Position numbers and translations under genes: made by a program. A stretch of DNA of 64,000 nt. Origin: Siphonodentalium dalli. Its lineage: Eukaryota; Mollusca; Scaphopoda; Gadilida; Siphonodentaliidae. Shown here piece after piece: positions 1-11,244 of this stretch. The notes under the pieces were generated by a model. It did no database searches. It was not told the DNA's origin and saw only the letters and a list, made by a program, of their open reading frames with translations. The stretch spans positions 38,418,194 through 38,482,193 of the forward strand of contig CP136069.1 in NCBI GenBank assembly GCA_032622095.1. Reading direction: 5' to 3'. Within the stretch, counting starts at the first letter, position 1. Every line of letters begins with the position of its first letter.

Positions 1-275
1 TATGTATTCAATTCAATTCAATAATGATTGCGTTGGTGTTTGCAAAACGGCCTGAATAACCATCTTGATTATAGTCGAATTGCAACATATATATAAATAT
101 GTTTTTGAATGTGTTCAGATTATCCGAATACCGCGAAATTGAAAACTTAAGACAAAATGACGGTACTTTTTCTTAACAGCATCAGTTTTCTTTAACATGC
201 ATCACCATAGAAATTCAGCAGGAACCGCCCGCATCATAGCACATCAGCAGGACCTCATAACCAGGGTGTACAAAC
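1..275 (+). repeat. Dispersed repeat family R1, copy 1
   Basis: This stretch aligns by eye with 23425-23745 (same orientation) and 4160-4335 (opposite orientation). Shared blocks are a 'tggtgtttgcaaaa' start, 'cttgattata', a 'ttcagattat' block, a CGAAA..GACGGTACTTTTT-like segment, 'catcagttt', and then several repeats of CATCATAG/CAGCAGGA type. The copies differ at many positions, so the family is old. I see no coding potential or terminal repeats. It may be an ancient nonautonomous transposon or a relic UTR. Confidence 0.55.
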
Positions 276-1879
276 ACCATCGTCATTTTCACTAGAATCT
301 GTTTCCAGAGGCGATATTTCGTGGGAGAACATGAATCAGTAATTTATTACGTGGGGGGGGGGGGGGGCGGAGTTAAACTGCGATTACGCGGATTATAGGT
401 CATTATTGGTTTTGAATTGCACGTGGTCGCCGGTACCAGGTTTAAGGGGAGACACACGATTTGCATAAATCCAGCAAAAATGGCAAGTGATTTTCAACAA
501 AGAGTTTCTCTGGATTTATCTGGCAAACAATCTCGAGTTTTTCATATCAGCATCTTCATTGTATATATAATCTGAGCAGTTATCAAGAGACAATAAAAAC
601 AACGGAATTTAATACATTTGAGGGGGGTGAAAATATTATTTAATTTTGTTCTCCCTTTCGGTACCAAGAACTGCTAGAATAATTAATAATTTCACACAAA
701 ACTGCAATCACCAAATAGCTTATTGCCTTGGCTCCATGAAAGGAGGCTTCATATCTTTCATAAAGTTGAGTTAGAATTGTAATTGCATAATATAGCATCA
801 TACCCCCATATATTACAATGAAGAATAAAGCAGTCACAAATATTCCAGCCCAATAGAAAACAGATGTTGATATGCAGTGTGGTCCACTCAAGCAGAGAGT
901 AATCAACTTGAATTAGGCCAGAGTTTTAAGAGAAATGGTGGTCAGCTTTAACTTGATTATGAAAACATGACCCATGCATAGGGGTGGCTTTCCGATAGTG
1001 TTTTGTTGTTTCATCAGGATACCAATCATTTAATTGTACTACATGTAGATTGCATTCACCATATGCAGTGTCACATATTTATAAACACCCATTTATCCCG
1101 ATACACATGAACAAATTATGCACAGGTGAAGTGAGAGGCGTGGATATATGTGGTCTGGTCTGTGCTGAGGTTGGTCTGTGCTGAGGTTATCCAAATAGGA
1201 AATCCAGCTGCACCCCATGTGAAGCAGACCGAAATATCCTAGTCTTAAAATATCATTTGCGCCCCCCCCCCCCCGCTGCAATTGAAATTATCCAACTGAT
1301 GGTCATTTTAGTCCAAACCCATTGACATAAAGTAGGAACATATTCAACTTTTCGTCGAAAAGCAAACCATTTCACACTAAATACTGGTTGGAGTAGCAAC
1401 ATATCAGATCAAATTTTAACCTAGTTTTGCTGTGAAATGTTGTGTCAGTTATGCCATTTCCAAAAGATCTTATTTGTTTAACTCTCGAATCCGGTTAAAA
1501 TTGCTTCCGGAATTAGAATTAAAATTTGTCACGTGGCAGTCACCTCACATATGGACAAATCTCACATTCGAACATTTCGTTCTGATTAATTATCTGTATT
1601 GGCCTCCAGAGCACAACAGTAACAACAAATCGAATACAAGTGTTTCATTAATTTTGCCTCCATAATACAAATACTAATAATAGCTAATTATATTAGCACT
1701 CGCACCAATCGTACCAAACATCTATTATGTAGTGGCATTTCTTAAATACAAATTTTCCTCGACCAGTAGCCAACCTCGTTCTAGCCCGATAATCTCTGGA
1801 AGGCAATACATATTACGTACCTCAAAACTTATCACCATGTAAATACGTTTGTATCGTCATCTTGATTTCATGTGTGTTG
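276..1879. other. Unannotated AT-rich sequence
   Basis: I see no convincing gene here. Short open frames at 640-906 (-), 1093-1281 (-) and 1432-1665 (+) lack recognisable motifs or splice context. There is a G run at about 352-367 and a C run at about 1261-1274. Such homopolymers recur all over this window, often inside mobile elements. Confidence 0.5.
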
Positions 1880-1987
1880 CTATATTGTATTGGGAGAGGT
1901 GCTTCATAAGTTGTAAGAAATTGCGCCCCAGTCCCTTTTGTATATTATGCAAATAAAATATGTTTCAAGTCAAGTCATGACATTTAC
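1880..1987 (+). repeat. Possible 3' tail of a LINE-type retroelement
   Basis: The segment ends 'tgcaaataaaatatgttt' followed by CAAGT CAAGT CA just before the assembly gap. A related segment at 57140-57275 shares 'ataagtt..gtaa', 'gcctcaattccc/gccccagtccc' and 'gcaaataaa(a)tatgttt'. Two loci sharing a polyadenylation-like 3' end with a short simple tail resemble the 3' end of non-LTR retroelements. No coding part is present and the clade cannot be named. Confidence 0.35.
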
Positions 1988-2087
1988 NNNNNNNNNNNNN
2001 NNNNNNNNNNNNNNNNNNNNNNNNNNNNNNNNNNNNNNNNNNNNNNNNNNNNNNNNNNNNNNNNNNNNNNNNNNNNNNNNNNNNNNN
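1988..2087. other. Assembly gap (100 N)
   Basis: Exactly 100 undetermined bases. The round number suggests a gap of unknown true size between contigs, so the neighbouring LINE-like tail may be truncated artificially. Confidence 0.99.
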
Positions 2088-2276
2088 ACATTCACAAGTA
2101 AGTAACCGCATTGTCATTTAAACATAAACGGGACATGGCTCGTTTCGAAACCCAACATAACATTTTGTAAAATTTACGAACAAAGCCTTCGATATAGCGC
2201 AGAAAAATACGTGTTTTTGTTTCTTATATTTTTCGATAAATTTGAGATCGTTTTTGTTGGTTGCCATTTGATTTTT

Positions 2277-2697
2277 TTAACCCTTTTACCCAACAGAAGG
2301 GCCCCTGTGCCAATGCATTCTCTTATATATGCGAGTCGACCATAGGGTCGCCTCGCATATATAAGAGAATGCATTGGCATAAACACATTAAAAAATTATA
2401 AAATTGTTAAAGAATGTAAGAAAAAAATGGTAAAAAGTGTTTAAAAAAAGATTTTTTTTTTAGGCCAATGCATTCTCTTATATATGCGAGGCGACCTATG
2501 GTCGACTCGCATATATAAGAGAAATGCATTGGCACAGGGGTATAACTGTAAACTATCACAATGTGGTCAAGGAGCCGGTTTCCAATGATATCCATATTTG
2601 TATGGTTTATATTGAGGACAGACCGAAGATATTTTAGGCTGTTTGAAGCTTTATTTGGGCCGGTTTTGGGCCGGGTTTGTTGGGGTAAAGGGTTTAA
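2277..2697. mobile_element. TTAA-flanked piggyBac-like MITE with double hairpin
   Basis: The left end reads TTAACCCTTTTACCCAACA (2277-2295) and the right end is its near-perfect reverse complement, finishing in TTAA at 2694-2697. Inside are two hairpins. The first pairs 2308-2335 with 2352-2379 (28-bp arms). The second pairs 2464-2490 with 2506-2533. The two hairpins are themselves inverted relative to each other, including their loops, so the element folds at two levels. TTAA target use and CCCTTT-type ends are typical of piggyBac. No coding sequence is present, so mobilisation must be in trans. The same hairpin sequence recurs at 15885, 24150, 29321 and 57280. Confidence 0.75.
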
Positions 2698-2767
2698 TCA
2701 GCGGTTTTCATAAATATTGCACCTGTAAATGAGCTGGAAAATGTAGAGCTGTCTTTGATCTCAAACG

Positions 2768-3071
2768 TAAAGGTACTCAATCCGATCAGGACGCTCCTCA
2801 ATTACTATTTCTTTGGCTTCGGGGGTAAAAAAATATTTGATTCCTGTCGAGGAAACTCACCCATCAAAGCTCAGAGTGATTAGATATCGATGTTTGAAGT
2901 TTTGTTATTTTCTATTGTTTTGTGGACCAGAAGCACGTGGTCCAAAACGGACGAAGGTGCGGATGAAGATGAATAACTCTAAAATCAAGTGGTTATTATT
3001 AAATATTTTTTACCCCCGAAGCAAAAGAAATAGTAATTTAGGAGCGTCCCTGATCGGATTGAGTACCTTTA
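2768..3071. mobile_element. MITE family T1 (AAAGGTACTCAATCC ends)
   Basis: The ends are TAAAGGTACTCAATCCGATC and its reverse complement at 3051-3071, and the inverted similarity runs ~70 bp inward (CTCCTCAATTACTATTTCTTTGGC... on the left, mirrored on the right). The 137-aa frame at 2813-3226 crosses this repeat and is not a gene. Related full or partial copies are at 19333, 22634, 25945, 31650, 42560, 42840 and 43136-44717, making this the most numerous small element in the window. No coding sequence. Confidence 0.7.
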
Positions 3072-4159
3072 AGATAACGCGACAAACCTTTCCGCACATT
3101 CAGTTTTCCGATTACAGAATTTCGATAAATGAAAATGGCACCGTTATTATATACGGGGGCCGTTCATTGTGTTCGGAGTTTTTATTTGTTTATGACTTCA
3201 ATGCGTCTTTCTGTGACATTCAATGATCGTAAACAGGTAGTTCGTTTATTTATTTACCTATTTCGAATCCGAGAAAAGTGCAAATGCGAATAATATTAGG
3301 TTTATTTTTGGAGCGCAAAACCGCCATGCACGTATCTTTAAAAAAATAAAAATTGGAAACAAACAGCAAGCTGATATAAAAATATTCTCCTTTAAAAGGG
3401 AATTTAGATACAAAATCATAACGAATGTTATTGAAATAGTAACTGAGATTATGCTTATTATCATAAAAAGGAAAAGGTCCAAAATGATTGCACATGTTTT
3501 TCCACGACATTGGTTTGCGGTCCCTGCACGGTGAGGTCTTTCGTCGGTGTCTTTCCGTCTGATGACGCCGGTGTCACTGTGTTTCATGTCTGAATTGTGG
3601 GCCGCATGTAAATTTATCCAGGATTCTGAAGACTCGGGCCCGTTCTCGGAGAGACAGAAATTGCATCACTCCGATGGAACATAGATAGTATCTGTATTGT
3701 CAGAAGGACACACACTCCGCCGAATGTTGTAATGATGGTTAAGAAGATTCCTGTAAAAACAAATATTGCAAAAAATAATATTATGTTATATTTTGCAGTA
3801 TTGTGTTTCATATTTTCGACACAGTACTTGCGTAAAAGGTTCATTTTTGACGAGGAATTTGTAAACAGCATCTACGTTATTTCCCTGCACTTCTCACACG
3901 ATTCTACAATATGAGTTGATTGCCCAAATAGTTATGGAATCCATGTAGTATTCCCATACGTTTCAATAATATCCAATGGGTATCACACTCCCAATTAACT
4001 GAACCATCCGCACAAATATTGAGCAGTAAAATTCCCCCCACGAAGACAAAACAGAATAACGTCCTACCGGCAACTGTTATCTGTAACCCACCGAATGATG
4101 CTTCCCGTCGATTTACCGCTATTTACATACCGACAACTATTTACCAACCCGAATGGTAA
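3072..4159. other. Unannotated sequence
   Basis: I recognise nothing here. Open frames of 60-109 codons on both strands (3250-3587, 3614-3914) overlap each other and show no family motif or good splice structure, so I treat them as chance frames. Confidence 0.4.
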
Positions 4160-4335
4160 AACAGTGAGGGATGCGTAAGGTGAGACCACCACACTGCATG
4201 GTTAAGTGGGGCCTACTAAAGTGCTATGATGTTGGAGCGTTCTGCTGAATTGCTAAGATGCTGGTATGGCAAAACTGATGTTGTTAAGAAAAATTATTAT
4301 TATGTTTTCTAAAGTTGTCATTTTCGCGATCTTGG
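4160..4335 (-). repeat. Dispersed repeat family R1, copy 2
   Basis: Read on the minus strand this gives CGCGAAAATGACAACTTTAG, a run of T, 'cttaacaacatcagtttt', and then CAGCATCTTAGCAATTCAGCAG. That matches the 3' half of the copies at 1-275 and 23425-23745. It lacks the 5' half of the family. No coding content. Confidence 0.5.
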
Positions 4336-5546
4336 GATCAGCTGGATGAATCGAGGAAAAGCCATTATATGTTTTAACATTATAAACATGATTATTGTAA
4401 AACTAATTTAATAATATATGTGTTATTTATTGCAAACGACTTTTGGCGCAAGAAATTTAGCCTTATCATGGAGCGCGAGTATAATTTGGTCCACATATAA
4501 AGTTTGAAAAGTATTTTTGAGAATTGTTATGTAGTCAGATAAGTTTCGGTTGGTAAAGTTGCGATAAAAATTTAACATTGTACCCTATGATTATTTTTGG
4601 CGAGTTTCAACGTGTTTGCCACTTAATGGCTATCATACATGCGGCGCCAATTTTAACTGCCACGAGGAGTGTAGAACCAAATCCTATAATGCTATATAGT
4701 AAAGAATTAAGCTGAACCGAAAGGTCCCTTTGCCAGTAGCAAAAATCATACGAAAGCACATAATATCCCAGTGTATGTGGGATAGACCTCTGATGACAAC
4801 GATGGAATCAAGGACTGTCCAACGACCAACATATCCCTGTGCATTTGTAACATTTCTGCTCGTTATGATCTGTAATACGGCTTCATGTACTACTACTAGC
4901 CATGCAGTTGAAAAACACGTATCAACAAAACAATAATTTAATATGTAGTCACGTCCGTGCAACTTCAATCTTGTTGATCATGTTTTTCGTTAGAAGCAAC
5001 AGACTACATATTATCGGTCACATTTCAAAAACAATTCGACACACAATTTTTGCCATTTTACTGTATCTTGTGGCATAAACTATATCGTAGGTAATAAGAA
5101 ATAAGGAATCCGACTATAATATAACTCCAGTTCGTTCGCAGGCAACATTGATCAATTTTACTTGGACTTGTAAACGTAGTATAGCTAATCGACGGTTTTA
5201 GTAATGGGGATCTTAATAGAGAAACCTCTTTTGATCAGAAAACTGAGTCACACCGTTTTCGCTTCTGCATGGTAGAGTAAACTTAAGGCGTATACGCACG
5301 CTTTGCATAACAGTCACGATATTTTAAAATGGGTTTCGTTGAAAAAGTGTTTTGAAAAATTTTATACATGTGATTAGTATGACAATTTTTTTTTAAGTAT
5401 CATCAACAGTTTTGAAATTTTTAAGCACACTCTGTCCTAAAATTTAACGGGGACATTAGGCAGTCGCAGCGGGGTAATGTAATAAATCATAACAGTGTAT
5501 ATACACCCATCATCGCTAAGAAGGACATGGCACATATATAGACTTA
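4336..5546. other. Unannotated sequence
   Basis: No supported feature. The paired frames at 4684-4968 (-) and 4730-4936 (+) are mirror shadows of one another, with no motif on either strand. Confidence 0.4.
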
Positions 5547-5554
5547 GTTCTGAT

Positions 5555-6702
5555 CAGGGGACGTGGCTAGAGGGTCTCCGTTGGAGGGGGGGGGGTCCCA
5601 CATTGGGGAAATTCCAACTGCACCCCCCCCTTGAATCATAATCAGACCCAAAACACAAAGTTTTTGTATAATTCCATTTGCACCCCCCTTGTTTGCACCT
5701 CAGTGCTCATGCCTAATATGCTATATATTCATAAAACAATGGTTCTATCTTCCCGGTATGAGAACAACATTATTCAGATATTTTTAACCTGAAAAATATG
5801 CATAAATCGTAACATGTAGTGGTCCTAACTCCAGATAAATGCACACGGCTATGGACAAGAGAGCAGGGACACACCGGGCTGTTCTGTTTGTGGTTGTTCG
5901 GCCCGGTGTGAGAAAATTTTGAAAAACTATACAAGAAAAATCGCAAATCCTAGCATCTGGGACTGGCCCTCAATTGAAGCTTTCCTAGTGTTGGAAATTT
6001 CAAACCTCATACTCCCCCTTAGGTTGGAAAAATTCTCCAACTGATGACCATTTCAGTCCACAAGTTTGACCAAATGTAGTAAAATGTTGGTTTGTTAAAA
6101 TTAGCAGTTTTGTATTGACCACATGGGGGGGGGGGGGGGGATCTGAAACAAGAAAATCGCAAAATCCTAGCATCTAGACTATCCTCAAGCCTTTCTAGAG
6201 TTGGAAATTTCAAACCTGACACCCCCCACTTAGGTTGGAAAATTTCCAACTGTTTGACAATTCCAATGACAATGTTGACCAAATGTATGACAATATTGTT
6301 ATTTTTAAATTAACCAGCAGTTTTTTGACTGGCCACGGGGCTACAATCTTTCCAAGTGTTGGAAATTTCCAACCTGTCCACCCCCCCCTAAGGTTGGAAA
6401 ATTTCCAACTGATGACCATTTCTGTCTAAAATTTTGGACAAAAAAATAGGGGAAATATGTAAATATTGGTCCCAAAAAACAATTAATTCCCCCCAATAAA
6501 TTGTTTGAAAATCAAAACTACAAGAAACATTTTTCAACCTATTGTTGGTGTGAAATTTTCAACTAATGTTTTTGGCAGGTATGAAAATTTCCAACTGTTA
6601 ACAATTTTGACCAAAGTTGGGGGGGGGGGGGGGGTGTCTCCGGGGGGGGGGGGGGGGGGTGCGAGGACATCCCCCAAAACCCCCCATGTCGCCACGTCTC
6701 TG
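5555..6702. mobile_element. hAT-type nonautonomous element, 8-bp target duplication
   Basis: The ends are CAGGGGACGTGGC on the left and GCCACGTCTCTG on the right, an imperfect inverted repeat beginning CAG as in many hAT elements. The direct repeat GTTCTGAT flanks it exactly (5547-5554 and 6703-6710), and 8 bp is the hAT target-duplication size. The left third (about 5585-5960) matches the interior of the hAT elements at 9305 and 58783. The right two thirds hold units starting 'ttggaaattt' at about 5991, 6201 and 6359, each containing an AGGTTGGAAA..TTCCAACTG palindrome, with long G runs at about 6124-6140 and 6619-6658. No transposase is present. Confidence 0.75.
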
Positions 6703-6710
6703 GTTCTGAT

Positions 6711-7120
6711 GTTTATTATAGATAACAATTGAATGACGAGACATCGCATATTAATCCTTTTCTATACTCAATGGATTCTCCCATCCAGTTATAAAAGTAT
6801 ACATTGGAACGTTCTATTACTCATTTGGATGGATATTCAGGTAATAAAAGTAGACGACAGACAGAAACAAAAAACAGATATTACAAGAGCAGAAGGATTC
6901 ATTGCTGGGAAAATGTTCAGATAATAAGTTCAAACAAAACGACCTATGGTGCCAGTAATTTTTATCAACAAACAGCTGAGAACAAATTTGGATAAACTCA
7001 TGAAGGTCTATATTACAAAAGGCCATACATATAGGGATGAATACTATTCCAGAAAATACATATCTTCAACTATAAAAAATTATTTCCAATTTTCTGTGTC
7101 GGTGTTTTTTGACATAATAA
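6711..7120. other. Unannotated spacer
   Basis: AT-rich, with overlapping short frames on both strands (6733-7152) and no motif I can support. Confidence 0.4.
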
Positions 7121-7121
7121 C

Positions 7122-8077
7122 ATTTACTGCAACCACGCTGGTCATCCTATAATACCCGCTGCGGGCACATATTGAGTAAACCCCGTTGCGGGCACGAGTG
7201 AAGAGTACGTTAGGTTTGTTTTGAGGGAAATTTTGTTATTAACTGTTTTTCTTCGGACAACACTCCGGATACAGGAGGTGCATAATGAACCCAACTTCAA
7301 CCAAATGTTAACTTTTCAACGAATAAAGCTCAATAACGAGATGAAATGTTCGATGAAGCGTGAGCATAAGATTCCATGTTTCAATTTTGTGTGTTTTCAG
7401 CTCCAAGATGAGTGCGAGGTGATAAATTTGGACAACATTGTCAACGTTCCATTGGTATAGATAGTTTAGGAAACTAAATCTACATTCACATTGAAATTTG
7501 CTGCTTTTATGCAGGAAAATATTGACAATTACATGTGACATTCCACGGTGTCAGAGTAAACCCCGAAGAGGGCAAGAATTTTTCCCGCGTCGGAGTTTAC
7601 TCCTGCTTGCAGTAATGGTATGTTTGGAAATATGTCATTATTCGAGTTACTGGATAGGGATTTGGTGTTTTTAGTATCAAAACACGTCACGAGTAGAGTG
7701 TCCCAGATAGACTGCTCCACGTTTTCAACAACAAAAACATTCTCGAGAATTGTCTGCAGTGAAAATTTTGCTGAATGAAACTTAAATTTACCCCGAAATT
7801 CCGAATGCGCTCGACTAAGATTGTGTTTTTATCAAGAACTGATGTGTGAAATTTCTCTGAACTCCCGTCACAGTATAAATAGGCATTGCTTATCATATAT
7901 GTCTTCCACTGATTGGTGTAACTTCTAAATTGACTACTTTTAACTAATTAGATTATAGCCCTGGTATGGAATTTTAACTTTCATTGTTATAGCCCGATTT
8001 GCGGTTTACTGGCGCCCGCACCGAGGTTTACTGCCCGCAGTGGGGATTATAGGATGACCAGCGTGGTGGTAACAGTT
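7122..8077. mobile_element. TIR element with CGGGCA/TTTACTC motifs
   Basis: The two ends share an inverted block of about 25 bp or more, ACCACGCTGGTCATCCTATA (7131-7150, mirrored near 8048-8068), followed on both sides by CCCGCTGCGGGCA- and GTAAACC-type motifs. The motif set (GAGTAAACCCCG, GGGCA, reversed GGAGTTTACTC) reappears inside at 7181-7195 and 7553-7605. I could not find a clear target duplication, so the superfamily is open and the exact ends may be off by several bases. The short frames inside show no transposase motif. Confidence 0.6.
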
Positions 8078-8705
8078 GATCTGTTTCTGATTGGTCTACT
8101 TACTGATGATAATTTTACAAACCGTTTTGATTTTGAACATTAACCCACTAAGAGTGAATTATGTCCCTTTAAGACATGAACATCCACATAAGTTCACTGT
8201 ATTATGTCCATAAGATCTTCTGCAAATATGGTGTTTTTCATATGTGCATTAGATGTCCATGATATCATATCTGAATATCATTTGAGAATGAATATTTATT
8301 TTTGCATTAAAGGGACCGACCCAATGCAGTTGGTAAATATGCAAAAAACATAAAAGTCTACAAAACAGCACCATTAAGAAGAACTGGGGGGGGGGGGGTA
8401 CATACATTTGGTTCTAATGTTCATTATTGAAAGTTCTCCGATAATGAAATTTCGCGTGTTTAAACCATTGTTATGTAAGCAAAAACTGTTACAGTGATTT
8501 GTCAACAAACATCACTAATCGCGTAATAAGTTCACATATTATAGTCTAAAATATTATTTACAGAATATTTTCAATAATTTGACCTTTTCAAATGATTAAT
8601 GTAAAGATTTGATTAAACGTTGGTATCTTTGGACTAATTGGATATTAGTCAGTAATGCCTCTGTAACGGTATTGTTTAAAAATGGGTTTGATAAGCGAAA
8701 TCTCG
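8078..8705. other. Unannotated sequence with G run
   Basis: No gene seen. A G run lies at about 8387-8398. The 60-codon frame at 8609-8791 runs into the palindromic element that follows and is not a gene. Confidence 0.4.
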
Positions 8706-8920
8706 TTAACCCTTTCAGTGCCAAGTCCGATTTTTGTATCAACCCATATTTCCTTGATCATTTTTCAAATTTATTGATTATAATAATGTGATACATTGAT
8801 GGAAAGAGCTCTTAGAGCTCTTTCCATCAATGTATCACATTATTATAATCAATAAATTTGAAAAATGATCAAGGAAATATGGGTTGATACAAAAATCGGA
8901 CTTGGCACTGAAAGGGTTAA
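8706..8920. mobile_element. Perfect-palindrome TTAA MITE
   Basis: This is a 215-bp perfect palindrome. Arms of 107 bp (8706-8812 and 8814-8920) are exact reverse complements around a single central T at 8813; I checked every base. The ends are TTAACCCTTTCAGTGCC and GGCACTGAAAGGGTTAA, that is, a TTAA target with CCCTTT-type ends as in piggyBac-like MITEs. There is no coding content. A shrunken relative with the middle deleted is at 39768-39811. Perfect identity implies a recent origin or continual correction between the arms. Confidence 0.85.
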
Positions 8921-9296
8921 TGCAGATTATTAATAATGAGAATTAGATCGATCCATATTTAAATAAACTTGCTGTTGATAGTTGTTTTACATACTTTACA
9001 TAAGATATATCTTGTTTCACGTGAACAGACTTCGAAGTCCATGGGTAAAGGTTAATATTTATCTTCAATGTCAATCACGATTGACATTGTAACGGTGCAC
9101 TAACCTAGAAGCGACGGCTCTATTGCCGAAGAGGGTAGCTGCTCTGTGACCAGGGTTAGCAGGACAGCGTAGGCCAGGAAATTGCAGGAATACCGTAACG
9201 ACGAAGGAAACCTTCTCACCACTATCGATGGGTAACATAGACTTTTTCCATATTGTTCCATGTTGTGGGGAAGGCGTGGTGGGGTAGGTTTCCTGA
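8921..9296. other. Unannotated sequence before the hAT element
   Basis: No gene supported. The 184-aa minus frame (9071-9625) runs through the hAT end and its only striking part is repeat sequence. The stretch directly left of the hAT element may be the pre-insertion target, but I do not recognise it. Confidence 0.35.
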
Positions 9297-9304
9297 CCAG
9301 TCAG

Positions 9305-10294
9305 TAGAGGCGGACTGGCCGATCGGGAGACCGGGAAATTTCCCGATGGGCAGGAGGCCGGAAAAATTCTGATTCCACGTGATTTTCTATCAAGCGAGAA
9401 TCCGAGGGGTTTTTTTACGGTTTGGGGGGGAGGGGGGTATATGTGGTTGGGCCGCCCAACCACAACTTGGGCTGCAAATGAAACCGACGTGGGCCGCCAC
9501 ATGTGTTGTTTAACCAGCCGTGTATCCAATAAGATGGTACTCTTCTCACATAAATTCATGAGGGCAGAGGCGGACTGCATGGCCGATCGGGAGACCGGGA
9601 AAATTCCGGACGTGGGCCGCCACATGTGTTGTTTAACCAGCCGAATTGGCTAATCGTAATTTTGACATTAAATAAACTTGTCGGCATCATATAACACCAA
9701 GTAAAGACCCCATTAATCTCGAGATTTTAACGGTAACTCCCAGCTGTAAATCTCAAAAATATTCTTACGCACCCCTCCCCCAATTGAAATTTACAAGAAA
9801 ATAGGAACGCTTCAGTTGATGCCAGTCTAGTTTATCGGATTCGAGATTTTCTTGTATAGTTTTCAAAATGTTCTCACCCCGGGCCGAACAACCATGAACA
9901 GCCCGGTGTGTCCTGATCTCTTGTCCGTAGTCGTGTGCATTTGTCTGGAGTTAGACCGCTAGATGTTAGATTTTATGCAATTTTTCAGGTAAAAATATCT
10001 GAATGGTCTCATACCGGGAATATATAGAACCATGGTTTATGAATATATATGATATTAGACCAGAGGTGCAAATGGAATTATGCAAAAACATGTATTTGGT
10101 CTGCATCTGATTCAAGGGGGGGGGGGGTGCAAATGGAATTATGCAAAAATTTGTATTTGGTCTGATTCTGATTCAAGGGGGGGGGGGGTGCAGTTGGAAT
10201 TTTCCAAGGTGGACTGTGAACGCACCCCCCCCAAACAGATGGGCCGGTATTATATTAATTTCCCGGGCCGGTTTCTTGGCCCAGTCCGCCTCTG
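9305..10294. mobile_element. hAT-type nonautonomous element, copy 1
   Basis: The ends are TAGAGGCGGACTGG (left) and CCAGTCCGCCTCTG (right), a 13/14 inverted repeat. The 8-bp direct repeat CCAGTCAG flanks it exactly at 9297-9304 and 10295-10302, matching hAT target duplications. An inverted second copy lies at 58783-59714, and the interior is shared with 5555-6702. A ~28-bp block around GCCGCCACATGTGTTGTTTA occurs twice inside (near 9492 and 9611), as do G-run plus TGCAAATGGAATTATGCAAA units (10070-10200). Frames such as 9441-9653 (+) are repeat-derived. No transposase. Confidence 0.8.
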
Positions 10295-10302
10295 CCAGTC
10301 AG

Positions 10303-10476
10303 TTCTAGGAAGTTCCAACAGTACGGTATCGTTATCTTTAAATGTATGTGGGTAGTTACATGATTTTTTTGTTTTATTGATGGCGTTTTTAAAGAATTTT
10401 CCATGTGTTTTTTATATCATTCTTATTTTTTCAAGACTATCGCAATAATAATTATTTTTACATTTCCTTATTAGTT
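10303..10476 (-). pseudogene. LINE pre-RT linker, downstream fragment
   Basis: On the minus strand the frame reads L-I-R-K-C-K-N-N-Y-Y-C-D-S-L-E-K-I, then small frameshifts, then N-T-W-K-I-L and F-K-D-N-D-T-V. This resembles the linker between endonuclease and reverse transcriptase in non-LTR retrotransposons. It is the direct continuation of 11245-12470. Removing the element at 10477-11240 together with one AGTT copy rejoins the frame as Y-N-K-L-I-R-K-C. LINE similarity ends near the hAT target site on the left, so the RT domain is missing here. Confidence 0.6.
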
Positions 10477-11240
10477 CACGGTAAAATTTAATAACGTTAT
10501 AACTACGGTAATGCACCGTCAACTTAGTTGCCAGTACAATCCCTGTCGAAATAACAGTATACCGTTGATACATTGTACTGTTGAAGTAAACGGTAGGATA
10601 CTGTTGAAATAACAGTATACCGTTGATACATTGTACTGTTGGAATACACGGTATGATACTGTTGAAATAACAGTACACCGTCGATACATTGTACTGTTGG
10701 AATAAACGGTAGGATACTTGTAGTAATATAGCTGACTAGAAGATCCAACAAAAATAATTACTTTGATTCGTTTATTAGTAGAGAAATTAGCGAAAATGTG
10801 AAAAGTGATCCGTTATAACTAATACTTATAGAGTGAATGACTGCAGTGCAAACCAATTTTACTAGGTGACCTATTTTCGCGGTCGCTGTTAAAACATCGC
10901 AAGTGGTTAAATAGGGCTTGTTTACACTTTCTTTAGCCCGTTCGGTAGACCGTTAGTGCTATTTAAACGGCTTGGAACCTGTCCCAAGCTGTTGAAACAT
11001 ATTAAAAAGTAGGCCTACTAAATTATAAAACAAATCTCCCGCGAATGACGGAGACAGACACTGAGACATCAATTAATGGCGAATTTACCCGAGATGCATT
11101 GCGAATCTCACAAGGGAGGTGATCCTATCCATACCTCGTGTTTGTGCAACGGTACTTGGCCGTCAAAACTAGCAACGGTATAATACCGTAGGCAAACCAA
11201 CGGTATCATATTGTTAAACCAACAGTGACAAAATACAGTG
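10477..11240. mobile_element. CACTG/CACGG-ended TIR element inside a LINE
   Basis: The ends are CACGGTAAAATTTAATAACG (left) and, read inward from the right, CACTGTATTTTGTCACTG. The direct repeat AGTT flanks it (10473-10476 and 11241-11244). The ends recall CACTA/EnSpm elements, though those usually duplicate 2-3 bp, so the superfamily is tentative. The insertion itself is well supported because its removal restores the LINE frame. Inside are many ACGGTA/TACCGT motifs (for example CGGTATAATACCG near 11174) and the 58-bp tandem repeat at 10549-10722. No transposase seen. Confidence 0.65.
10549..10722. repeat. 58-bp tandem repeat, three units
   Basis: Units start at about 10551, 10609 and 10667, each reading ATAACAGTATACCGTTGATA, then CATTGTACTGTTG, then ACGGTA(G/T)GATAC. 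The TACCGT/ACGGTA motifs match those near the ends of the host element, so these may be subterminal protein-binding repeats. Overlapping minus frames in the region are repeat artefacts. Confidence 0.75.
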
Positions 11241-11244
11241 AGTT

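Noticed and set aside
2813-3226. 137-residue plus frame
   Set aside because: Mostly MITE T1 sequence running past its right end; no motif and no start context.
9071-9625. 184-residue minus frame, partly repeated at 59397-59804
   Set aside because: Shared part is hAT repeat sequence with internal duplications; no protein family signature.
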